Positions 56,885 through 64,000 of a DNA stretch of 64,000 bases are shown here, one piece after another. A model generated the notes under the pieces. It did no database searches. It saw nothing but the letters and a program-made list of their open reading frames with translations, and was not told where the DNA came from. How positions within the stretch are numbered: position 1 is the stretch's first letter; each line of letters begins with the position of its first letter. This DNA is from a candidate division WOR-3 bacterium. GTDB lineage: Bacteria > Hydrothermota > UBA3072. The position numbers were made by a program, and so were the translations under genes. The stretch is taken from the NCBI GenBank assembly GCA_039804165.1, contig JBDRZZ010000001.1, forward strand, positions 92,962-156,961. The letters run 5' to 3'.

Positions 56885-58458
56885 AAATCCTCCTTTTTTA
56901 AAAAAGTGTGTTTTTTAAATTCTCTTTTCTCTTCAGGATGATCTTTATTGTAATGGAGGCCTCTGGATTCTTTTCTTGTTATAGCTGATTTTGTGATTAG
57001 GTAAGCTACTGTAGCGAGAGAGCGTAGTTCTATTAAATCTTTTGAAAGGCTACTTGTTTTATACAAATCTTCAATTTCTTCTAAGTACAATTCGAATCTT
57101 CTTAAGGCTCTATTTAAAAGATAGTCTCTTCTTACAATCCCTACGTAATCCCACATTGTTTGTTTTATTTCTTTTTTTGTGTGAATAGCCAGAACACTTT
57201 CTTCCATTATGGCTTTTTTCTTATTTTTAGACCTTTCTTTTTTAGGAAAAGTTTCGTTCTTCCATTCTTCTACTATACTAGCAGCTCTTTTTGAAAAAAC
57301 TAAAGCCTCAAGCAAAGAATTACTTGCAAGCCTATTTGCTCCGTGAACTCCAGTGAAGGCCACTTCTCCAGCTGCAAGAAGTCCTTTTAAGTCTGTTCTT
57401 CCATATAGGTCCGTCCAAATCCCTCCACACATATAATGAGCTGCCGGAACAACAGGTATTGGTTGTTTTGTAATGTCAATTGAATATTTAAGGCATTCTT
57501 TATAAATGTGGGGAAAAGTCTTCTTTATAAATTCTGGGTCTTTATGGGAAATGTCAAGCAAAACATACTCATATCCCTTTTCTTTTAAGACATAGTCACA
57601 AGCACGAGCCACTACATCTCTTGGAGCAAGTTCCAGTCTTGGATCAAATTCTTTCATAAATCTATTCCCTTCAAGGTCCAAAAGAATTCCTCCTTCTCCA
57701 CGAATAGCTTCTGAGATTAAGAATTGTCTTTCCCCATGGGTTGGCGTCCATAAAGTTGTTGGGTGAAATTGAAAAAATTCCATATTCACAATTCTGCATC
57801 CAGCATTATATGCAAGAGTTATCCCATCCCCAGTTGCAACTGAAGGATTAGAGGTATATTGATAGACTTGACCTGCACCTCCTGTAGCAAGGAAGGTTAC
57901 TTTTCCAAGAACCTGGATGATTTCTCCTGTAGATACATCTAAGGCATAGGCGCCTTGAACACTATTATTTTCTTTAATGAGTTCAAAAGCAATGTGATGT
58001 TCAAAAATTCTTATATTTGAATGTCTTTTTATTACCGACATTAATTTTCTTTCTATTTCTCTTCCTGTTAGGTCCCCAGAGTGGACAATTCTTCTATGGG
58101 AATGTCCTCCTTCCATCCACAGCTCAATTTTTTGGTTTTCGTCTTTTGAAAATTCAACACCCCAATTAATCAAATCTTCTAAAACCGAGGGGCCTTCTTT
58201 AACCATAACTTCAACAGCTTCCTTTATGCAAAGTCCTGCTCCAACTTTGCAGGTATCTTCAATATGCGAAGAGAAGGAATCTTTGCTATCTAAAACAACA
58301 GCTATTCCTCCTTGAGCGTAATTTGTGTTGGCTTCCGTTCTTTCTTTTTTTGTAAGAATAAGAACATTCCCCTTTTCGGAAACTCTAAGAGCAAAATTTA
58401 AAGCTGAGATCCCGCTTCCTATTATTAAGAAGTCGGTTTCTATCCTTTTTGTCTCCAT
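56869..58458 (-). CDS. nadB: L-aspartate oxidase
   Basis: 529 aa. FAD-binding IIGSGISALNFALRVSEKG, the ERTEANTNYAQGGIAVV motif, GHSHRRIVHSGDLTGREIERKL, HPTTLW and CGGIWTDLYGRTDLKGLLAAGEVAFTGVHGANRLASNSLLEALVF mark NadB. It oxidises aspartate to iminoaspartate in NAD synthesis. The C-terminal helical domain (about 420-529) is normal. nadA and nadC are not in the window. Confidence 0.94.
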   Translation of the reverse strand: METKRIETDFLIIGSGISALNFALRVSEKGNVLILTKKERTEANTNYAQGGIAVVLDSKDSFSSHIEDTCKVGAGLCIKEAVEVMVKEGPSVLEDLINWGVEFSKDENQKIELWMEGGHSHRRIVHSGDLTGREIERKLMSVIKRHSNIRIFEHHIAFELIKENNSVQGAYALDVSTGEIIQVLGKVTFLATGGAGQVYQYTSNPSVATGDGITLAYNAGCRIVNMEFFQFHPTTLWTPTHGERQFLISEAIRGEGGILLDLEGNRFMKEFDPRLELAPRDVVARACDYVLKEKGYEYVLLDISHKDPEFIKKTFPHIYKECLKYSIDITKQPIPVVPAAHYMCGGIWTDLYGRTDLKGLLAAGEVAFTGVHGANRLASNSLLEALVFSKRAASIVEEWKNETFPKKERSKNKKKAIMEESVLAIHTKKEIKQTMWDYVGIVRRDYLLNRALRRFELYLEEIEDLYKTSSLSKDLIELRSLATVAYLITKSAITRKESRGLHYNKDHPEEKREFKKHTFLKKEDLWTTN

Positions 58459-59702
58459 ATGTGAGCACCTAATCTCCTTAATCTTTCTTCAATGCTTTCG
58501 TAACCTCTATCAATATGGTAAACCCTGCTTATTTCTGTAATTCCTTGTGCTGATAAACCTGCTAAAACAAGAGCAGCAGAAGCTCTGAGATCCGAAGCCA
58601 TAACTTTTGCACCATATAGAGAAGGGACTCCTTTTACAATAGCACAGTCACCTTCCTTTTTTATATTTGCTCCCATTCTGACCAATTCAGAAATGTGCAT
58701 AAATCTGTCTTCAAAAATTGTTTCTTTTATAACCGAGATACCGTCCGAGAGGGAAAGAAGGGCTGTAAATTGTGCTTGCATATCTGTTGGGAAACCAGGG
58801 AAAGGAGCTGTTTCTATATCTGTACTTTGGATTTCTTTTTCCATTTTTATTCCAATACCATCTTTTTCTATAATTATTTTTGCTCCGATTTCTTGTAGCT
58901 TCTTCAAGATAGATTGAAGATGGATTGGGATTGCACCCTTTAGGAACACATCACCCTTTGTTATTGCTGCGCCCACGGCAAAAGTTCCGGCTTCAATCCT
59001 ATCTGGAATGACTTTATATTTGCAACCGTGAAGTTTTTTTACTCCTCTTATTTCTATTCTCCTTGTCCCATGACCTTTTATGTTTGCCCCACATTTATTT
59101 AGGAAGTTAGCAACATCTTCAACCTCTGGTTCCATTGCAGCTCCCTCAATAATTGTTTTTCCTGAAGAAAGAGTTGCTGCTGTCATCACGTTTATTGTTG
59201 CGCCAACTGATGGTCCATTTGGTCCTTCTAAGAAAATTCTTTTTCCTTTTAATCCATTTGCATAGGCATCTATATATCCTTGAGTGATTGAAATCTCTGC
59301 TCCTAATTCTCTAAGCCCTTTTATATGTAGATCCACAGGCCTTGTTCCAATCGCACAACCTCCAGGAAGAGAAACAAGAGCTCTCCCAATTCTGGCAATT
59401 AAAGGTCCAAGAACATAATAACTTGCTCTCATCTGGCTTACTAATTCATATGGAGCTTCATAACCAACAGCTCCTCTTGTGTCTATTTTTACCGTATTTT
59501 TTTCTATCTTTACTGAAGCCCCAAGGACCTCAAGAAGTTTTTTTATGGTGAAAATGTCTCTTACCATAGGGACATTTTCTATTAAGAATTCGTCTTCACA
59601 GAGTAGTGTTGCGGCAAGAATTGGAAGGGAAGAATTTTTTGCTCCTTTTATTTCTACTTCTCCTTCTAATCTATATCCACCTTCTATAATTAGCTTATCC
59701 AT
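58440..59702 (-). CDS. murA: UDP-N-acetylglucosamine 1-carboxyvinyltransferase MurA
   Basis: 420 aa. KGAKNSSLPILAATLLCEDE at the N-terminus, the catalytic Cys in LPGGCAIGTRPVDLH (about 115, the fosfomycin-sensitive form), AEVEDVANFLNKCGANI-like middle and DLRASAALVLAGLSAQG are all conserved. It starts peptidoglycan precursor synthesis. It is separate from the dcw cluster and overlaps nadB by 19 nt. Confidence 0.96.
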   Translation of the reverse strand: MDKLIIEGGYRLEGEVEIKGAKNSSLPILAATLLCEDEFLIENVPMVRDIFTIKKLLEVLGASVKIEKNTVKIDTRGAVGYEAPYELVSQMRASYYVLGPLIARIGRALVSLPGGCAIGTRPVDLHIKGLRELGAEISITQGYIDAYANGLKGKRIFLEGPNGPSVGATINVMTAATLSSGKTIIEGAAMEPEVEDVANFLNKCGANIKGHGTRRIEIRGVKKLHGCKYKVIPDRIEAGTFAVGAAITKGDVFLKGAIPIHLQSILKKLQEIGAKIIIEKDGIGIKMEKEIQSTDIETAPFPGFPTDMQAQFTALLSLSDGISVIKETIFEDRFMHISELVRMGANIKKEGDCAIVKGVPSLYGAKVMASDLRASAALVLAGLSAQGITEISRVYHIDRGYESIEERLRRLGAHIWRQKG

Positions 59703-61413
59703 TCTTTTTAAGAAATTTTGAAATATCGTTAAGAGGGTAAGAATTTATAACCGCCTCAGCAGGAATCCAAGCTCTTCTTGCTATTCCAATTCCTAATTTT
59801 ATCCATCTAAACATATCAAAATTGTGAGCGTCTGTATTTATACAAAATTTTATTCCTCTTTTATAAGCTTCTCTTGAATTTATTTCATCTAAGTCTAATC
59901 TATCATAGTAAGCATTTATTTCAAGGATCTTTCCTTTTTCTTTTGCTTTTTCCATTACCCTATCTAAGTCAACTTTGTATCCTGTTCTACTTGAGATTAA
60001 ACGACCTGTTGGATGTGCTAAGATTGTAAGATAGGGATTTTCCAAAGCTCTTTCCATTCTTTCAGTTACATTCTTTTTGAATCCTGTATGAATAGCCCCT
60101 ATTACAAAATCAAGTTTTTCTAATAGCTTGTCTTCAAAATCAAGAGAACCATCAGGTAAAATGTCACTTTCTATACCTTTTAATATTTTAAAATCTTTTG
60201 TTTGTTCGTTTAATTGGTCTATTTCATCTATTTGGCGTTTTAGCTCATCTTCTTTTATTCCTTTTGCATAAGAAGCTGATTTTGAGTGGTCAGAGATGCC
60301 TATATAGGAATAACCAAGATTTTTTGCGAATAGAGCGAGTTCTTTAATACTATTTTGCCCATCCGAGTAATCACTGTGAATGTGTAGGTCTCCTTTTATT
60401 TCAGTGTAGTCTATTATGGATGGTAAGCTATTATTGAGAGCTAATTCAACCTCTCCTCTGTCTTCTCTAAGTTCAGGGGGAATAAATTCCATTTTTAATA
60501 GTTCGTATATCTCTTCTTCAGTTTTCCCTGCTACCATTTCCTCTCCTCTAAAAACGCCATATTCGTTAATTTTTAATCCCAATTTCATTGCCAAACTTCT
60601 TATTTTAACGTTATGATCTTTTGAGCCTGTGAAATACAAAAGAGCTGCTCCGTAAGAAGAAGGAGAAACGATTCTGAGATCCATTTGTATATCAAGACCC
60701 TTTAATAAGACTGAAACTTTGGTTTTCCCTTTTTCTAAGACTTTTTTGATAATAGGAAAGGAAACAAAATTCCTTGCAACTTCTTCAGGATTTTCTGATT
60801 CTACAAGAATGTCAATGTCTCCTACAGTTTCTTTCATTCTTCTAAAAGATCCTGCAGGAGAAACTCTTTTAACTGATTTTAATTCTTTTAGTCTTTTTAC
60901 TACTTCTTCAACAAGGAAAAAAACTTCTCCAAGAGTAAATCTTTTATTCTCACCAATCTTTTCTTCATATAATTTTATATTTTCCAAAATTTTTTCTGCT
61001 TTTTTATCGCCAAGACCTTCTACTTTTGCAAAACTTCCATCTTCAATGACTCTTTTAAGATCCTTTAAGTTTTTGACTCCTAATTCCTTATAAAGAGCGT
61101 TAATCGTTTTAGGACCTAAATCTCTTATCTGAAGAAGTTCAAAGAGGGATTCAGGTATGTCTTTTGAGACTTCTTCAAGCTTTGTCATTTTTCCTGTTTT
61201 TAGATATTCTTCTATTTTTTTTGCAATTCCAGAACCAACACCTTCAATTTCAGTGAGTTTTCCTTCTTTATATATTTTTTCAATGTCTTCTGGTAAATCT
61301 TTTATTGCTCTTGCTGCTCTTCTATAAGCGCGAATTTTAAAGAAATCTCCATTTGATAAATCCAGAGCATCAGCGATTTTAAATAGGAGATCTGCAATCT
61401 CACGATTCTTCAT
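59695..61413 (-). CDS. polX: DNA polymerase X family (PolX) with PHP domain
   Basis: 572 aa. An 8-kDa-like N-terminal domain and helix-hairpin-helix motifs (IEGVGSGIAKKIEEYLKTG, IRDLGPKTINALYKELG) are followed by the polymerase palm with the metal-binding pair in VGDIDILVES (about 220) and a C-terminal PHP domain (about 335-572, DLHIHSDYSDG, GISDHS, NAYYDRLDLDE, NTDAHN). It acts in base excision and gap repair. No Shine-Dalgarno precedes the ATG, and the -10 box ends 8 nt upstream, implying a leaderless start. Confidence 0.94.
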   Translation of the reverse strand: MKNREIADLLFKIADALDLSNGDFFKIRAYRRAARAIKDLPEDIEKIYKEGKLTEIEGVGSGIAKKIEEYLKTGKMTKLEEVSKDIPESLFELLQIRDLGPKTINALYKELGVKNLKDLKRVIEDGSFAKVEGLGDKKAEKILENIKLYEEKIGENKRFTLGEVFFLVEEVVKRLKELKSVKRVSPAGSFRRMKETVGDIDILVESENPEEVARNFVSFPIIKKVLEKGKTKVSVLLKGLDIQMDLRIVSPSSYGAALLYFTGSKDHNVKIRSLAMKLGLKINEYGVFRGEEMVAGKTEEEIYELLKMEFIPPELREDRGEVELALNNSLPSIIDYTEIKGDLHIHSDYSDGQNSIKELALFAKNLGYSYIGISDHSKSASYAKGIKEDELKRQIDEIDQLNEQTKDFKILKGIESDILPDGSLDFEDKLLEKLDFVIGAIHTGFKKNVTERMERALENPYLTILAHPTGRLISSRTGYKVDLDRVMEKAKEKGKILEINAYYDRLDLDEINSREAYKRGIKFCINTDAHNFDMFRWIKLGIGIARRAWIPAEAVINSYPLNDISKFLKKNG

Positions 61414-61421
61414 TTAGTAAT

Positions 61422-61450
61422 ATTATAAAAATTCTTTTATGAAAAGTCAA
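61422..61450 (-). promoter_or_regulatory. Promoter of the polX-metW operon
   Basis: Minus strand TTGACT (61450-61445), 17-nt spacer and perfect TATAAT (61427-61422). Expected transcription start near 61415, two bases from the polX ATG. Confidence 0.8.
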
Positions 61451-61481
61451 GATTTAAAAAACTTGGTGTAATTTGAAAGAG

Positions 61482-61820
61482 TTACGAGATTGAAAAAGAT
61501 AAGTTATCAATAATTGTATTTAAGAGTAAATCCAATAATCTATTTTTAAATAGTTCTATTTTCACCTTCGCAACGCCTTGTTGGTGTAATTTCATGCATT
61601 CAAAAGTCTGAATCTGTGTTTTTATTAAATATTCAAATTCTTCTTGGTTGATTTTACCTTCTTCCAAAGCATTTGTCCATATTTTTACATCTTCTTTTAG
61701 GGAATCTAAAAATGCTTCGCACTCTTTTTCTGCTTGAATTATGTTTTCTTTTAACAAATCTTTTGCTAATTCAAGAACTTTCTTTTTTAAATCTTCAAAT
61801 ATTACTTCAAAGTTTATCAT
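61482..61820 (-). CDS. Small helical protein of unknown function
   Basis: 112 aa, very rich in Glu, Lys, Leu and Ile and predicted all-helical, with a coiled-coil-like N-terminal half (FEDLKKKVLELAKDLLKENIIQAEKEC). No signal peptide or known motif. It lies 5 nt after the lipoprotein gene and belongs to the same operon. I do not recognise it. Confidence 0.55.
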   Translation of the reverse strand: MINFEVIFEDLKKKVLELAKDLLKENIIQAEKECEAFLDSLKEDVKIWTNALEEGKINQEEFEYLIKTQIQTFECMKLHQQGVAKVKIELFKNRLLDLLLNTIIDNLSFSIS

Positions 61821-61825
61821 AAAGA

Positions 61826-62260
61826 TTATTGTTTATAATTTTCAATAAAAGATTGAACTTCTTCTTTCTTAATTTTTTTGCTTTCTAAATCAATGATTAA
61901 ATTAAAAATCTTTTCTACTTTTATCTTAACTTCATTAATAAAAAAATCATTCAGCCTTTCATTTTTTCTCCATATTTCAATAAACCCATTGAACATCTCT
62001 AAAATAATTTCCCACATTTTAGAGGTTTCGTAATTTTTAGGCTTATTTTTCTCGTATTCATATTGTTTTTTTAAGTTCAGTAAAACTTTCTCAATTTGAT
62101 CTTCATACTTAAGATATTCTTTAGTTCCTTTACCCATTAGCTCCAAGGTTTCTACCTTAGCAGAGATAGTCTCTTTGTATGAATAACTGTCAAAATAGGA
62201 GATTGTTGGAGCACATTTAATAAAGAAAATGCTGAAAAAAAGAAAGAAAAAATTTTTCAT
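61826..62260 (-). CDS. Small lipoprotein of unknown function
   Basis: 144 aa. Signal peptide MKNFFFLFFSIFF with a lipobox ending in IKC (Cys 16). The rest is helical and charged (KYEDQIEKVLLNLKKQYEYEKNK). It overlaps the upstream TolB-like gene by 4 nt. It has no similarity I can name; Asn, Lys and Ile content is high. Confidence 0.6.
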   Translation of the reverse strand: MKNFFFLFFSIFFIKCAPTISYFDSYSYKETISAKVETLELMGKGTKEYLKYEDQIEKVLLNLKKQYEYEKNKPKNYETSKMWEIILEMFNGFIEIWRKNERLNDFFINEVKIKVEKIFNLIIDLESKKIKKEEVQSFIENYKQ

Positions 62261-63759
62261 CTTACTATTTTTGTGGCACCTGATAGAGCATCTATATTAA
62301 CTGTTGAATCAAACATTGTTTCTAAGGGTGTTTTTTTGGTAACCTTCAAAAGCTTCCAATGACTAATTTTTATAGGTCCTTTAATCAATTCTGGGACATT
62401 ATAATTTTTAATGTAAGTGTCGTAAAATGTTGGATCTTTTTGTGGCATTAAAAATGGCTTATAGGCATTTCCAAGAGAATCAACATAACTGAAATATAAT
62501 CTGGAGCAAAGACCATCTTCTCTTTTACTTGCAAAAACAAACCAATGACTATTACTTGACCAACTATGATAGCTTTCGCTTTGTTCGCTATTTATATTGA
62601 GTTTCCAATACTTTTTTGTTTTAAGATCCAACATATAAAGATCACTGGATTTAAAATGTATTGAAAAATATCCATAATCACTCATACAGAATAGTAAGAA
62701 TTTCCCGTTAGGGGAAATTCTTGGGAAAGAAATGCTTTTTCCTGTTTCTTTTGAAGTGAGAACTGGTTCCACTTCCCCCCATTCATTTTTTTCGAAATCA
62801 TAGGGAATTCGCATAAGATCATATTTCAATTTTAATTCTTCTTTTCTTTTAAATTCTGGGGCACTAGTGAAATATAAATATTTCCCACAAGGGCTCCAGG
62901 TCGGTGTATTCTCTAATCTTTTTGTTGAAACTTTTGGGGATGTAGTTATTGTATTTGTTTTTATATTGTAAATAATTATATCAGAAGCCTTATCCCAAAC
63001 ATAAATGCTTTTGTCTTTTTGAGCATGGAATGATTGATATATTTTGTTAACCGAAAATGCAATGAGATTTCCATTTGGATGCCAGGAAGGATAAACCCCA
63101 GGAGACATTGTGTATTTTGTGCTAGTGTTTATTTTATTTATGCTACCATTTTTTACTAAAATTGTTCCAGGAAAATCGCCTCTTATATGGAAAATCATTT
63201 CCTCAGGGTTATTATTACAAAAAGAATGACAATTTATACAATTATGTTTTATAGCTCTATTTGTGAAAATTGGAGTTTCCTTAAAATTTTCAAGATTGCG
63301 CTCATAAATGCCCATTTCCCACCACAAAACATAGCCAGGATTTATTAATCTATAGACTACATAACTATCAATTTCTTCTTTTGCAATTTTGTTCTGAATT
63401 GTTTGAAACTTGCTCCATTTATTATTTTTACTTTTCAAGTATATATCTATATATAGCTCTTTTCCCCGATTCTCAGACAAAAGTTTTTTCCATTTTTTTA
63501 TCGGAATCTTTACAATATTTTTATGGGTTTTTATCCAGATATGCTTTTTATTCTCTCCATAAATATCTATAAAGAATTCTAAACCTTCTTCTTCAATCTT
63601 GAAATTTAAAGGGGCGATATTTGGAGGAATAATTATTTCAGTGTAATCAGGGCTAATATGGGGGGGACGGTTATTCTCTATGTAATTTGAAATAGACTTG
63701 GTACAACTAAAGACAAGGGTTATTAGGAGTGCTATTATTAATTTACAAAATATCCTCAT
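62257..63759 (-). CDS. TolB-like beta-propeller lipoprotein with a CxxCH heme-type motif
   Basis: 500 aa. Signal peptide with lipobox LVFSC (Cys 19). After a beta-rich segment a CINCH motif (about residue 174), part of HNCINCHSFCNNNPEEM, could hold one heme c. A propeller of WD40/PD40-type repeats follows (YPSWHPNGNLIAFSVN, TPTWSPCGKYLYFTS, FPRISPNGKFLLF, YHSWSSNSHWFVFAS). It is like periplasmic PD40 proteins of Bacteroidetes annotated as cytochrome c biogenesis or TolB-like. Function unknown. It overlaps the next upstream gene by 17 nt. Confidence 0.75.
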   Translation of the reverse strand: MRIFCKLIIALLITLVFSCTKSISNYIENNRPPHISPDYTEIIIPPNIAPLNFKIEEEGLEFFIDIYGENKKHIWIKTHKNIVKIPIKKWKKLLSENRGKELYIDIYLKSKNNKWSKFQTIQNKIAKEEIDSYVVYRLINPGYVLWWEMGIYERNLENFKETPIFTNRAIKHNCINCHSFCNNNPEEMIFHIRGDFPGTILVKNGSINKINTSTKYTMSPGVYPSWHPNGNLIAFSVNKIYQSFHAQKDKSIYVWDKASDIIIYNIKTNTITTSPKVSTKRLENTPTWSPCGKYLYFTSAPEFKRKEELKLKYDLMRIPYDFEKNEWGEVEPVLTSKETGKSISFPRISPNGKFLLFCMSDYGYFSIHFKSSDLYMLDLKTKKYWKLNINSEQSESYHSWSSNSHWFVFASKREDGLCSRLYFSYVDSLGNAYKPFLMPQKDPTFYDTYIKNYNVPELIKGPIKISHWKLLKVTKKTPLETMFDSTVNIDALSGATKIVR

Positions 63760-64000
63760 CGGCTATTTTACTCCTTAATTCAAGTTTTGTTCTTTTGGGG
63801 TTAAGATAAAGTAGGTAATACCAATAAGTGTTGTGAAATTCTTTCTCAAGATATTCTTTTGCCTTTTTGTCTCTTTTTGATTTAATTTTAGCTATATTGA
63901 AAAGTTTAAATTTTTCAATTGTCTCTGGACTGATTCTCCATTCTTTCATATTGATTTTTGATGGCGCACCAATCATAATTACTAAAATAGCTTCTTCTAT
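63743..64000 (-). CDS. C-terminus of a protein of unknown function (5' partial)
   Basis: The frame stays open to the window edge, so the gene starts outside. About 85 C-terminal residues are visible (ending TKLELRSKIADEDIL). The part KEFHNTYWYYLLYLN is like a motif at the end of Bacteroidetes membrane proteins found next to the CxxCH propeller lipoproteins, but I recall this only loosely. It overlaps the propeller gene and should be in its operon. Confidence 0.5.
   Translation of the reverse strand: MEEAILVIMIGAPSKINMKEWRISPETIEKFKLFNIAKIKSKRDKKAKEYLEKEFHNTYWYYLLYLNPKRTKLELRSKIADEDIL

Overview
This is an AT-rich bacterial chromosome segment with very compact gene packing: most neighbours overlap or abut, and there are only a few short intergenic regions. 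The genes point to a diderm bacterium. There is a LolC/E-LolD lipoprotein exporter, lipoproteins with clear lipoboxes, a minor-pilin/PilY1 set, and a beta-propeller secreted protein (partial, window start) with a Bacteroidetes-like C-terminal sorting-type domain. MurE carries the DNPR motif, which implies meso-DAP peptidoglycan. Together these suggest an uncultured lineage near the FCB group, such as a WOR-3-like candidate phylum. That placement is inference from gene style only.

Layout. (1) 1-2436: end of the secreted beta-propeller gene, radC, an fmdB-type zinc ribbon with its own promoter and terminator, and an alpha/beta hydrolase. (2) 2502-14926 (+): one apparent 12-gene operon, lolC/E-lolD-mcsA-mcsB-clpC-parA-parB-M23 peptidase-bactofilin-rph-rluD-topA. 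(3) 14927-16636 (-): hydrolase, C4 zinc ribbon, ptsN-like IIA. (4) 16771-21016 (+): glyQ-glyS and a beta-CASP RNase gene whose last codons lie in the left terminal repeat of a RAYT-type transposase element (20992-21916). (5) 22035-28590 (+): four prepilins, an unknown protein, PilY1 and a lipoprotein, closed by a strong terminator. (6) 28878-46489 (-): a nearly complete division/cell wall (dcw) cluster, mraZ-rsmH-ftsL-ftsI-murE-murF-mraY-murD-ftsW-murG-murC-murB-ftsQ-ftsA-ftsZ followed by ligA, driven by a consensus promoter with three MraZ boxes. (7) 46639-48746 (+): YtrA-type regulator and ABC exporter. (8) 48795-50904 (+): aldo/keto reductase, tRNA-Glu, tRNA-Gln, GH130 enzyme. (9) 50919-61413 (-): ten-gene operon polX-murA-nadB-hpf-hprK-radical SAM-yggS-metY-metX-metW. 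(10) 61482-64000 (-): two orphan genes, a CxxCH/TolB-like lipoprotein and a partial gene.

The most notable observations are these. The McsB homologue between McsA and ClpC has lost most active-site residues and looks like a pseudokinase. Several transcription units seem to start as leaderless mRNAs, with a -10 box within about 10-20 nt of the start codon and no Shine-Dalgarno sequence. The ytrA operator is a 14-bp inverted repeat that covers the -10 box and reaches the start codon. A transposase element is bounded by perfect 28-nt inverted repeats, one of which encodes the end of a host RNase gene. The MraZ operator is unusually clear. No CRISPR array, rRNA or phage region was seen.
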